Origin: Przewalskia tangutica | Lineage: Eukaryota > Streptophyta > Magnoliopsida > Solanales > Solanaceae | Length of the DNA: 64,000 bases | Direction: 5' to 3' | Assembly: GCA_029844215.1 (NCBI GenBank) | Contig: CM056732.1 | Span: 18,564,001 to 18,628,000, forward strand | In this document: positions 25,101-36,697 of the stretch, in pieces | Numbering within the stretch: position 1 is the stretch's first letter | How the letters are laid out: every line of letters starts with the position of its first letter | Translations under genes and position numbers: made by a program | The notes under the pieces: generated by a model | Database searches by the model: none | The model's input: the letters and a program-made list of their open reading frames with translations, nothing else | Told to the model about the DNA's origin: nothing

Positions 25101-28100
25101 CTAAACCATCCCCATTCGTATTTTTTCCTAATGACAGGCGCTCATGTTATATTGTTCACGCTTCAAATGTCCAGTTCTGGGCATGTGGATGTTAAAATGT
25201 CCCACATTAATTGAGGTAATGGGTTGTCTCCTCATATGGTCGTGGCAAATCCTCATGAGCTAATTTTTTGAGTTACTTTAGGGTCAATGTACATTTTCTT
25301 AAGAGGTACAATTAATAATGTTTGATTAGTTGAGTGGGAAGTTGAGGATTTGCATTTATTGGTATAGAGAAATTTGCCAGTAAGGGCTAATGTGTGATCA
25401 CAAAAAAATTATATAAAAGAGAGAAACTGACAATCAAAGAGTAAATAAGAGATAGGAGAAGTAAAGTACTGGTTGCTATAAAAATATTTTGGTATAACCA
25501 AACTCATAAAAGAAGGTTCTTCTATACGCACAAGCACCTTTTGACAACAGTTTTATGCCGGGCCTCAACAGTTCATTTGATACATGGATTGCACCTAAGT
25601 CGCACTGCCCTTCAGAAATATGACTACTTCAACCATTTATGTCTAAGGGTCCTTTTTTGAATTCTGTAATGCAATTCTAATATTTGGTGATGCCTTTTGC
25701 ATTCTGTAAGTAATCCTTGAATTTGTCTCTTTACTTATTTTTACCACCTCCAATTCTGTAATTCCAGCCCAATTCTCTCTGTTCTTGACATTTTAATAAC
25801 CTTCTTTATGTTTTGATATCTCAAGAAATCTCTTTGAGAACCCAAAAGATTCTTAAGTCTTAAAGTCTTAACTAGTTCAAAATCAATCAAGAACTGTGAA
25901 TTCTATACAGAAATATTGAAGCACGAAGAATAGCCCCTACTTTCCTTTTTTTTGTTTTAACGCCCATTCCTATCACCTCCATCAAACATCAGCTTAAGTT
26001 ATTTTTCATATTTTGAGCCACAAGATGGTTTTAAAGCTTCAGATGAGCCATCATGATTATCTATTTAGTTCAATAAGAGGAAGACCCTCACAATGGTCCT
26101 ACATGACAAAACTATAACTAATTTCCATAAGAAACAGCTCTTAAGCATATAACGGAATGGACAACTAATCCAACCTTGTCATGCAAGGTCGATACTCACC
26201 AGCTATTTTCAACATCATACACAATAACAACATTTAAGTCCTATATATCACCATTGATTGCTATTGATAATTCAGTGCTTCGAGTGGTAAAGGAAAATAT
26301 ACATTGAAATGACATGTTTTTTGACCCATATTAAAATGGAGCTTGACCTATATGTAAGTGGATTTCTAGTTCTATTTTGTTTTGAAGTGGAACCAAGTGC
26401 ATCATTGTGGTCATTGGCTTGCAAAGTGGCGACCACATTAGATTTTCACCCCTTTGTTGTTAATTATACTTTATTACTACCTCCATCCTATATAAACAAA
26501 CCAGCTTGACTAAAGCACAATATGAAGAAAGTCTTAATGTGTTATTGCACTTGCTTTGCTGAAGATATTTTAATTATGTTGTTGTTGTTGAAAGATTATG
26601 GAAGAGTATAATGATGTAATTCCGAACCCGTAGTATTGTAAGGTTCAAAGGTATCTTGACAGTTGGAGTATCACTAAATTTAGCATTTAAGGAAGAACAA
26701 TCTTCTGGGATTAAGCGAATCTGAAAGTGGATCAACCATCAAAAAGGTATCTTATTTGTCAAGCAAATAAGCTCCATACATTGACTTAATCATCAGTTCA
26801 TCAACAATTTGACTCTTCCATGCTATCCTGCCGACCACTAACAAACAAGTTCCTAAGAATGTCAGCCACAGAAGGTAGGCACACCAGCAGCGAATATGAA
26901 CTAGGAATTATAGAACCTATTGAACCACTTCTCAGAAAAAAAGAACCTATTCAACAAAGGTCACTCTTTCATTTTTTTTCCCACGTTTTTAGGCACTTCC
27001 CACAAGAGCTTTAGCAATAGATAAAAAGCTTACTTAACGGGACCCTAGAGAATAGGTACTTGCTCTGTAACCTGGTTAAGAACCTGTAACTACATTTTAG
27101 TGTCTTGATCTCCGTAACAATATTTCGGCCAAATACGTCATGCTAAATCATCCTAAACACAGAGTCTAAACATTGAATAATTGAAATCATAATCATGCAA
27201 ATTAGCAACGAATGTACGTAATGCGCTAATTGCACTAATGACAATCAATCAATCACTTACATTATGCAAATTTACCACATGATGCGAACTTTATGTATCA
27301 GTAGTAGTCAGTAGGTTCTGTAAGGGTTAATATTTTTTATATATTTTAGCTGTAAGCTGCAAATAGCATTGAGAGGGCATATTTTCTAAGGGTGATATTG
27401 ATAGTCTAGATGAGGAAATTGTTTTCTCACTAGGTTCTGGAGGGATAGATGTTTGAACAACACTATCCTAATCAATTATCATGTGAACCAGACTCCGCTG
27501 TATCTTAGAATAGGGAGAACAAACATATGGAGTCTTCTTTTCAAAAGGAACCTACAAGATCGGAGATTGAGGATATGTTTTTTGAATCTGTTATACAGGC
27601 TAGAAGGTTACAAGACAAATATGCAGGCACCAGACAAGCTAAGATGGAACAATAATGTGTTCAGCTGGACAGCCCTTTATGAAGCATGTCTAACCCAGGA
27701 AACCTAGCAAAAGGAACATTCACATTGTCAATAGATGTTATATGTGCCATCAGAATTTTAAGTCAAACAACCACCCATTCCTTCACTGGAAAGTGGCTTC
27801 AGACCTATGGAATAAGTTCATTCTCTATCTTTCGGCTGAGCTGGGGAAAACCACAGAGTACTAAAAGAAGCATTTGAAGGATGGTGTAGTTGGGAGTTGG
27901 GAGTTGGTAAGGCCATCAAACAAGTATAGGAGATGATCCCTGCAAGTATTTTTTGGTCTGTCTGGACAGAAAGCAAATCCAATTCATTTCCTTAAGGCTC
28001 GACGTTTAGTATATTTATATATAGCTGGCACAATGCCTCACCTGATAACTTTTTTGGCCTTTGTTAGCTCTAGTCCTGACATAGTCTGTGATGTAAAGCA

Positions 28101-28928
28101 GCTAATCAAGATTTTTGTGCTTACCTAACTTTTGTATTGTATGCATCTACTTGATGCCAGTAATGAAATTTACCAACACTTCATAAAAGAAAAAATGTCG
28201 CAACTGAACCTTCAAAAAACCAAGTAAGAAAGAAGCTAATAAAGATAATATATGAACGACGGCCTATAGCACATGGAAGTAGCACACTTACCATCTTGAG
28301 TCATTAGTGGATAATCCGAAGCACTAAGATTGATAAACCAGTCCCACTTTGAACTTTCCTTCAGCAGAATGGATATAGCTTGAAGGGTGCAAGCAAACAT
28401 CGTAGGGCCCTTATAAGTCACTAAATTTGACTGTGCCATTACTCGAACATTCTCTACTTTACGGAATGTAGGATCATTCTTCACCGACATTGTTAAGTTC
28501 AACCTTTCTTTAGGTGGAGCCTCAAGATCCATATGTAGAATATACTGATTCCTCGGGTGATAAACCGCTTGCAAAGTCCTCATCATTCTGTGACTATCAC
28601 CCTTTGTGCCTGATATGAGATAAGCAAACCTAGGTGGTTCATTTTCCGCAAAACCATTCGATTTATACGACTCGAAATCCGATTCCACAAATAATCCATC
28701 CGACTCTGCTGGCCTAGCAAAAGAAACCATATCCAACGGGACTTGATCTCTTCCATAGGATGATGAATATAACCCAAAAATAGTTGCTGTGAACAGAGTA
28801 ATCGACACAAGCAAACTCACAAAGAATGGTATTTTCCAATGTCTATCGCCAAATACCCTTCCGGAGTGAGAACTCGAATTCTTATCATTAAATACTCTTC
28901 CTGAATAAGAATTGGCATGTTTCCTCAT
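22115..28928 (-). CDS. GT14 beta-glucuronosyltransferase, GlcAT14-like
   Basis: Four exons on the minus strand, 28292-28928, 23157-23232, 22937-23052 and 22115-22632, join in frame across GT-AG introns to 1,347 nt, or 448 residues, a normal length for the family. The start is MRKHANSYSG at 28928; an upstream in-frame ATG at 28973 would add 15 residues, but relatives begin near the SYSGRVF motif. A membrane segment at about residues 33-53 (WKIPFFVSLLVSITLFTATI) makes it a type II Golgi protein. The Core-2/I-branching (GT14) domain shows PRFAYLISGTKGD, QYILHMDLEAP, WDWFINLSASDYPL, TQDDLLHVFSNL, KPIIIDPGLY and SPEGYFHTVICN. Arabidopsis members add glucuronic acid to beta-1,6-galactan of arabinogalactan proteins. 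This function is inferred from family. Intron 1 (5,059 bp) carries transposon scraps. Confidence 0.92.
23233..24924. other. Intron 1 of the GlcAT14-like gene, distal part
   Basis: AT-rich with a C-rich patch at 23660-23900. Short ORFs here match nothing recognised. No supported gene or repeat. Confidence 0.5.
24925..25302 (+). mobile_element. TRIM-like element (short terminal-repeat retroelement)
   Basis: Two related stretches share CACATTGGTTGAGG-like and CTCCTTATATGG-like motifs: a left LTR ending TTTCTTAACA near 25089, and a right LTR at about 25190-25302 starting TGTTAAAATGTCCCACATT. The left is followed at once by TGGTACCAAAGC, close to the initiator tRNA-Met primer site. With only about 100 bp between the repeats and no ORF, this fits a TRIM. 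The repeats are degenerate and the outer left boundary is approximate. Confidence 0.5.
25303..27449. other. Intron 1 of the GlcAT14-like gene, middle part
   Basis: AT-rich with short ORFs only. No recognised element or gene. Confidence 0.5.
27450..28195 (+). mobile_element. 5'-truncated LINE (L1-type) 3' end
   Basis: Three-frame reading gives broken pieces of the C-terminal zinc-binding region of plant LINE reverse transcriptases: LRWNNNVFSW, ALYEACLTQE, CHQN-like sequence, WKVASDLWNKFI, STKEAFEGW, and MIPASIFWSVWTESKS. An AT-rich 3' UTR and an A-rich end (CATAAAAGAAAAAA) follow. Many frame breaks show it is old. It is antisense to the host gene. Confidence 0.7.
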
Positions 28929-29282
28929 GCTCAACAATCCTTCTACCAAAATGTTCAATATAAAAGAACCCAAACTTTACAAATGAGTTGCAACCAAAAA
29001 GTTCCCAAGACTCTGAGCTTTTCGCCTCGATCTTCTCAAAAGAGAAAAAGAAAGAAAAATATGAAGCTTTACCATCAAAATAAAAAGATGGTATGGCTGT
29101 CAGCACAGCACTGAAGCTCAAAAGCTTCCAAATTTCCACCGACTTAAAAGTAAAGTTACTACAAGTAAACTATTCAATAAAGGAAATGTTGGAATGGAAA
29201 AAAATGTGAAAACAACAATGTAATACTTGAATGTGGAGTACAGAAGAGAGGAAAAATAACGTATGCAAATAGCAGACTAACA
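28929..29282 (-). promoter_or_regulatory. 5' leader and proximal promoter of the GlcAT14-like gene
   Basis: On the minus strand the stretch before the ATG has T/C-rich tracts typical of plant leaders (CTTTTTCTCTTTTGAG near 29035). No single TATA box stands out. An upstream ATG at 28973 is in frame. No other gene is seen. Confidence 0.35.
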
Positions 29283-29420
29283 AACAACAACAACATACCC
29301 AGTGTAATCCCACTTGTAATCACACAAGTGGGTCTGGGGAGAGTAGGTTGTACGCAAACCTTAGCCTACTTGGGAGATAGGAGAAACTGTTTCAGATAGA
29401 CAGTCAATACAGCAATAGCA
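29283..29420 (-). repeat. SINE-like Solanaceae repeat, second copy
   Basis: AACAACAACAACATACCCAG followed by CACAAGTGGGTCTGGGGAG and TTGTACGCAAACCTTAGCC is the same dispersed repeat as at 18353-18490, in the same orientation. Confidence 0.7.
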
Positions 29421-29945
29421 ATAAAGCAGCAGACTAAATTCAAACCAAATAATCAGATTTCCCACAAGCAATAAATAGATATCCTTTCCTTAAACCTCAG
29501 ATCTGATGACCCATAGAGACAAGTTAGTTCAAGAAATTTACTTTGTGTCTATTTCCAAATAAAGAATGGTTCCAAGAACCTCTCACGGGACTTAAATCAA
29601 ACAGGTGGTGATCTGACCAATAAAGAAACACAAACCCCAAATGGGTTTGAATCAAGAACTAATCTTTTAATAGTAAAGTTCAATTTTTTTGCAGAAATAT
29701 GAATTGGGTTGAAAAAATAGCAACTACCCAAGTCCAAAAATCATAATTTTTCAACAATGGAGAAAAGGGAAAAGACAAATGATCAATATTAGAGAGAGCT
29801 GGGGTTGAGGGCAGGAGAGGGAGAGGTGACCGTACTGATTGCTTAAAGTGTAGGTAATGACCTAATTTGTATGATTATACACTTGATTAGTATGGTATTA
29901 TATTGTAATGGGTAGTGAAAATACTGTTAATTTGGAATTAAGAAC
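29421..29945. other. Intergenic spacer
   Basis: AT-rich sequence upstream of the GlcAT14-like gene with a GA-rich tract near 29790-29830. No gene or repeat recognised. Confidence 0.5.
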
Positions 29946-29958
29946 AAGGAAGACATAG

Positions 29959-30160
29959 TTTTTTTTTTTTTTTTTTTTTTTTTTTGACGGAAGGCCGTGC
30001 CGCTTCTTCTTTTCAGTCGCAGAACGCAGAACCCGATGGCGCGCAGCAAACCACGCCGGTAGTATGTGTAACGGCCCAGTGTGCAGTGACAAAGAAGGTT
30101 TATGCGAGGATCGAACTCGTGGCCTGCGGTCGCTCTTCTTCACTAACTTCTGCTGCGGGT
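29959..30160 (-). mobile_element. SINE with long A tail and intact TSD
   Basis: On the minus strand a tRNA-like head (GCCACGAGTTCGATCC is a clear B box) is followed by a GC-rich body and a run of at least 25 A. The insert is flanked by a perfect AAGGAAGACATAG at 29946-29958 and 30161-30173. Neither end shows decay, which suggests a fairly recent insertion. It differs in sequence from the SINEs at 8982 and 9668. Confidence 0.85.
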
Positions 30161-30198
30161 AAGGAAGACATAGTTATTACTTATTAGTGTAGTAAAAT

Positions 30199-30375
30199 GA
30201 GTCCGCAACTTAATTGACTCACAAAGCGAAATTTTGATCCAAAATATCTACTAAAAAGTCATAATACTACCTTTTGCGCAAATAATTCTTGTGCAAAAGG
30301 ACTTAATAATTAACGAAGCTGTTAAATTCTTTTGCGCAGGAAATTGCTATGCAATAGATAGTATTATTTTATCCT
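30199..30375 (+). repeat. MULE left terminal inverted repeat
   Basis: It pairs with 47071-47246. Shared blocks are GAGTCCGCAACTTAA, AATACTACCTTTTGC, GTGCAAAAGGACTTAA and TTTTGCGCAGGAAATT. CCTTTTGCGCAA and TTGTGCAAAAGG also face each other inside the repeat. Confidence 0.85.
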
Positions 30376-30614
30376 AGCAGCCAACTTTTTTAAATATTCA
30401 CTTTTATCCAATTACACAATAAATTATTACGTTTTACAATCAATTATTCATCTACCATTTATATTTGATTTGACATGACACTATAATAACCTATCTGTTT
30501 TCTATTTAATATGAATTTTGAATGAGGTGAAGACTGATCCATTTCATAAGTTTAAGTCATCTTTTTTTCAAGTTCTTGAAAAAAAATATTCAATTCCAAA
30601 GTTCATAAAAAATA

Positions 30615-32766
30615 GTGGTCTCTCCTCCTTCCACTGTTAAGGTTTCTTTATTTTGGAATGGAGAAATTCTTCATGATAATAATATTGTTCGTTATAGTAT
30701 TAAATCACAATACCATGTTAAATTTCCAACTATCTTGGATTACGAAACATTACTCAATGTCATACACAAAAGAATGAAAAGTAAGTATGGGTATGAATTA
30801 TCTATAATAGGCAGATATTCAATATCCATTGCACTGCAAGATTTAATGCTTTATAGGGTGGAATATCACTGATGATGAGTTTTTTGAGAAAATATTTGAG
30901 GACGCCGAAAAAATATAGAGGGTTAATCACCCTCAATGTTCTTGAAATATATGTTGAAAAGATACCTCACATTCATAGTGAAGTCTTGGCCAAGACTCGT
31001 TAGGAAGTTCCTCAAGTCCAGCTTACTCATGGTAACACTTATACGGACTTGAGTTCTTATGGAGACATTTTGAGTGGTCAAGTGCCGCTGTAAACTCCAA
31101 GCTAACAATTTAACCAAAATTACGAGGAATTGATAAAAATCTATTTTTAAATTATTTTTTTGTTTGATAGCACATGTTTATTATATGTATGGTAATAGTA
31201 ATATTTTTTTTATATCTTTTTAGGAGTTATACACCTGATATGAGTAATATTGGGCAATCCTCTCAGTTCGATGCAGTTGATTATGATTGGTAGATATATT
31301 TTTTTATTAATTAAATAATATACGTGTATTGATGTATAGTATTTACAATGCTTGAACTGGCTCAGTAGTGAAAATTATTCACAAAATTCGCCAGTGGTAC
31401 CAAACGTTCATTTCAGTGGAGTTGATCATTCTTCAAACTCTGACAATATTGATTACTATCGGCAGGTTCATCACCTTGATATTAAATAATTCATATATAT
31501 TTTGATGTTGGTATTTAAAACATTTTATCTATTTTTCGTGTAGGAAGAGGCCTTTACTAGATGCTGATGATTATCCAAATCATATAGAAACATCATCAAA
31601 TGATAGCGATGATATACCGAATGCAGAGGTATCCGATGATGATGACGTAAATATATCAGATAATGAGGTTGATGTTCATCCTCATAGGCAGGAACAACAA
31701 TTAGTAGAATAATGCAAAGTCGGCCACACTAGCAAGGACCGCTGGCAGGAAGCCCAATTCACCAACACGAACCGATGGTAGAAAGTCCAATTCAATGACA
31801 TTCTGACGTGATTTCATATCTTGACAATATTCAAGGGCGTGTTGATGCCTTTGTCTTCACCAGAGAAAATGATCTGATTCGCCAAAAATTATAAAAAGAA
31901 TCAGACGATCTTGTAAATTATAAAGTTCATCTTGCAAAAGGCGTGATGTTCGAATCTAAAAAGGCAGCCGTCAAAATTTATAGCTTCAAGGAAATGAGGG
32001 AGTTTACGGTTGATGATTCAACCCGAAAGATGTGGAGACTGATTTGCAAACGACATCATCAATGTTGTCAATTGATGTTTTGGGGTACTGTTACTCATGA
32101 TAGTATATGGACTATAATAAAATATTAAAATTCCACCCACGTCACACTTGTGATACGGAAGAGAATCTAGCAAATCATTTTAATTTAGATACAAATATGA
32201 TTGTTCAAGTGTTACTTGCTAACATTGTCTATATCACTGCTAAATGTTATTTGTCTAAACTTATCCAGATTTCCCATCAAAGATTGCATTAGAAATGTTG
32301 AGAGAGCATCGTAAAACAATAAGCAATAGAAAGTGTTATCTCTGGCGTAGGCGCGCTTTTGAGATGATTTATGATACACGAGAGGGATCTTTCCAACAGT
32401 TATCGAGGTATATGACAACTCTACAAAAATCCAATCATGCTACTGTTGTAGAGTGAAAGCTCAACACCCAACCTGGTGTGGCTGGTAATATTTTCAATTT
32501 GTGTTTGGACATTCAAACAATGCACTGATGGGTTTGCTCATTGTCGACCAGTCATATCCATAGATGACACGCATGTGTTCGGAATATACAACATCAAGCT
32601 ACTGATTGCAGTAGAAATGGATGACAATGGATCGATATTCCATCATGTTTTCGCCATTGCCGCTAACGAGAGCAACAGGCCATGGGAATGTTTTGACACA
32701 TTTAAGGCATTATGTTATTAAGGATCGCATGGGCATATGTGTGTTATCTGATCGAAATTACGGCAT
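30615..32766 (+). pseudogene. MULE transposase, N-terminal part, split by the nested element
   Basis: In order: an N-terminal MULE leader domain (VKVSLFWNGEILHDNNIVRY at about 30640-30700, then FELSI-like sequence); an acidic stretch (NDSDDIPN-like, DVNISDNEVDVHPH, about 31600-31690); the MuDR DNA-binding domain (GVMFESKKAAVKIYSFKEMR then RLICKRHHQCCQ, 31940-32080); a helical linker (REHRKTISNRKCYLWRRRA, about 32300); and the transposase core (VISIDDTHVFGIYNIKLLIA at 32550-32610, FAIAANESNRPWECF, KDRMGICVLSDR). SIDDTHV holds the first catalytic Asp of the DDE triad. Possible introns lie at 31140-31220 and 31290-31340. Frameshifts and stops occur, and the reading is cut at 32766 by the insertion. 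Confidence 0.85.
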
Positions 32767-35700
32767 TGTTGACACCCAATTTTGACCCTCTCGTGCAGTC
32801 ATTAGCTATAAAATTACACTAATTTTGCAAAATAATTTTTATGATTTTTTATAAAAAAAATGCAACGATAAAACATAAATACAGGCATAAATGAACAATT
32901 TAATAATAAATAATAAATACATAAAATAATAATCTAACACACGCGTTTTAATAATAGCATTCATAAAAGAATTAAGAAGTCCTAATTTTTATTTAATAAG
33001 TCTTAATAATGACATCACATTATAAACATTAAACACTAATTAAATAGCACGCCCGTCTTTATTTTGTAATAATTTTAAACTCAAAATTAGATTAACAAAG
33101 CACCTAAAATAATTTGATCACAATTTATTAATTTAACTTACCACTAAGTAATTAATAATACACTTAAAACTAACTAAACCAACCAATCCCTTGCCCAACC
33201 TGCGCAAATTTCAACTCCCTCATTTATTTTAGTTCCCAGCCCACATCTAATCCATCTCCCCACAATCCGCGGCCCAAACCCGCAAGGCCCAAATCCTTTA
33301 GCCCTTTATACTCACCCTTCCTCGTCGCCCATAACCCAAAAGAAAAGAAAAAAAACGTAACCTAAACCTAGAAACCAGCAGCCATTCACACGCACCTCGT
33401 CCCCGTCGCCCCAGCCGGGATTCTCGCCTGAGAATCCGGCGAGTCACCTGCCAAACGATTACCAGCTCACCCCTTACCATCTCAAGAACCACGAATCCCC
33501 CAGATTCCCTCAAATCTCTCAAATCGTTCTTAACTTACCATAACAAAAACGATACCAAAATCAGTCCCAAATCAAAGCTACCCTTCTTAAGAAACCGAAT
33601 AATCCTCGAATCAGTACGAAATCATAACCAAAATCGTGATGAACTAAAATCATGATACTACTACCAAAATCATAACCCACAAAAGAACTATTTATACGGG
33701 TGTTTAGTAACTTCAAAGGGATCGATCTTGGAGGGCAAAAACAGTGCATGCATCCAGAACAGTGGGAGCTCTCCATCGAAATCAATCGATCCAGAATGGG
33801 GGAGGGGACAAATACTTGTTAGAAACACAAGGAGGATCGAGAACCCTTTCAGCAATCGATAGTATAGAACAAACCCCCTCAGAATAGTAAAGCAACCTTC
33901 AAACTCAAGGGAACCCCTTTTCTTTTCGTTCGAAACAACAGTCGAAATACCTAAGCCATCACTTTTCTAAATCGCATCGCAATAAACCCCGAGTGAGTCG
34001 ACGACTTGATACGCTGCCCCGGGTCGCTGCCCGGAGAAGGTAAAATCATTACCCTTTCAGTCTTAAACTCGCTTGATATCAATCTGCGTAACGTGTCTTT
34101 ATGCATCGCCGGTATATATTAAGTTGATACGATGATTGTTTATGCCGTCATTAATCGCTAAACCTGTTCAATTAATGTTAATCGCTATTAATATTCAGGA
34201 CTATGACTGTTAATGCGTTTTTACTGGCGTTTGTTGTGTGATTGAACTTAAAGTATTTGTTCATGCCCTGGTGTTGTTGATTCTTTAGGGACTAATAAAC
34301 TTGACTATATGTTCATTTTAATTATGCGAGTACGTCGCATCTCTTCAGAAAATCTGAATCAGGGATAATACGTTATCTGAATAATGAAACATCGATTACG
34401 TGAGCATATCGCCTATCTCGATTTCTGTGTGTGTCCATCATGTTGCTACTCCGAATTATTCCCTCCCTGTTGCATTTAGAATAGTTTATGGTGCTCGTCT
34501 CGAATCTGAATTTGCTTCATGTTAAAAGATTTAGATGATTTGGTTCTCTAAAGGTTATTTCTATCAGATGTATATACATGATTGTGCATGTTTAAGCTTA
34601 AGCCCGAATGACTCTGCATATCGAAAGGATCTCTTAATTAAGTCATTTGAACAGTTCTCCATGTCTACATGTTTATTAAGCTGGTTGTATACCCGCTTGT
34701 TACGCACTTAGGCTGATTTTAGGGACCTGCCTGCTTGTTTGTATAAACATCAAACTGTGCATCGTCCTTTATCATATGTCCAAACCCAGTAATCGTATTT
34801 ATCTCAAGACGACGTGGTTTGAATTATTTAAAATGCTACTAAATTTCAGCATTATGTGTGTGGTTTGGAGTCATGATTTTAATAAGAATGCAGTTATAAT
34901 AATTTATGTGGACTTGTCAAAGTGACTAGACTTTATTATGATACCCTGCATTGTGAACATAAGACCATAAATTAATTAGGACTAGTTTACTACTAGTTAA
35001 GTATGAATATATGGTTAAAAATATTTATCTTTCATATTGTGTGAATCTTACATGTTTGAAATTTTCCCAGCACCATGTCATCCTTTAGCACTAGTCTAAG
35101 ATATGAATCATGTTAGTCAATTGGAGACGCTATAAATCTAATCTGTTTCCCTTCTAAAATCTGAAATCTATCCCTTTTGGGCCTCGAGCTGTCTATTGCT
35201 TTAAATAAGAACCGGATCGTATATGTGTTTAAATTTCATGTCAAATTTGTGAGCATAATGGGAGAAATCAGTCTGTTTGTATTACGCCCTTTCTGTGATA
35301 TATCCCACTTGATAATTTAGCAGTAAGCATATAAGATCAGTGTTTTTGTAAGTCTGGGCTTAAGAATGAACCTTGTATATGTGTGTCTCAATTTTTGGAC
35401 ATTATACAGTCATATTTGACTCCAAATTTGTGTACAACCCTGTTCTGTTGGGTCTTTCCACTGACCTCTGGATAGTCGCATGGTTTGCTTTCTTGGCTAC
35501 TGGTTGGACTGATTTTTTTTTAATCATTTCTGGACCGATTTTTGGCTATTTGACTGTTGGTTTTTTGGACATTTCTGTTGCTGATTCTTGGCCGATTTTT
35601 GGATCCTTTACTTTGCTTAGATTTGCGAGTAACGAAATATATGTGTATTTTAATTTTATATAAATACTTTATTTGCATTATTGTATACGGTTGCGCCTAT

Positions 35701-36676
35701 ACTAACTCCTTATCTTTCCTTATTTTTTACATGAAATGCATCGGAGCAAAACGAAGAGTCTCACGGCGAGACTCATCATAAGCTACAACAAATGAAGACC
35801 CGCATCTATGTGCATTTATCTCTGCCTCAGAAATTCCAAGCCGCAGGCGAAAGACATCGCCATTCCTCGAGTCCTTTTAATTATTTTCTACCCCGCCCCT
35901 ATTCATTTATTTATTGTAAATTATTTGTCTAACGCTATATTAATTAATAGAATAATTAGAATACCTAAACCCTGAACCTCTAGATTAGAAAACAATCCTC
36001 TTTAGGTTAATTACTTTAAACTCACTACATATTGCTTAAGTCATACTAAACTATTAAATTTTATTTATCCTCGTAACTGTTCGCCGCTAGCATTTTATTA
36101 CTAGATTTCCAACCCATTTTGTTATAGACTCTCATTAACACTTACATAAAAGCCCTATTTCTTTAAAAAAAAACCTAAACATTTGGCATACTATGATATG
36201 CTAATAAAAGTATAAATCATCTTTGCACATATAATAATACATGTTTTAATTAGAACTAGCTTTATATATTTTAAATCTCACATTTTATGTTAACAAGAAG
36301 ACTTTCTATATTTTTACTTAAATATTTTTCAAAGATATGTATTGCATCTTAGCATAATAATTACCCTAGGTTTGAACGGACAACCGCAAGTTAGCGGATC
36401 CTTTAGGATGTCTAACCCCTTCCCTTTAGGATAATAAAGAACCCTTACCCAGAAACTCATTAAGTTTAGCAGATCATAAAATGGAGTTAACGTTGACTTA
36501 AACATAGTCGGCATTTAGGTGTCCTAATTCACCCAAACTAATTAGGTGGCGACTCCCTAGCAACCCTTTTAAATTTTAGTATTCTTTTAACATTTAGCTC
36601 TTTTATTTATTTCCTAACATTTCTTATTAAGCAGGGTTCGCTAGAATAAATGTCGCGGTCGAAAAAGGGCGCGACA
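32767..36676 (+). repeat. 5' LTR of the LARD-type element
   Basis: TGTTGACACCC...GCGCGACA, 3,910 bp. It is almost identical to 40592-44477 over long stretches, with clusters of difference at 33370-33480, 34100-34230 and 35160-35280. No gene is supported inside; the small ORFs recur in both LTRs only because the LTRs are copies. Confidence 0.9.
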
Positions 36677-36679
36677 GAA

Positions 36680-36697
36680 TGGCGACTCCGCTGGGGA
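36680..36697 (+). other. Primer binding site, tRNA-Arg type
   Basis: TGGCGACTCCGCTGGGGA lies 3 bp after the 5' LTR. Its complement ends CGCCA, as expected for a mature tRNA 3' end. Ogre/TAT elements are known to use tRNA-Arg. Confidence 0.8.

Noticed and set aside
30100..30160. Functional tRNA gene suggested by the B-box sequence
   Set aside because: The stretch is the head of a SINE: it is followed by a non-tRNA body and poly(A), and lies inside a target-site duplication.
32767..36676. Small ORFs that recur at 40592-44477 (for example 33298-33522, 35557-35781)
   Set aside because: They recur only because the LTRs are duplicates; none has a recognised domain.
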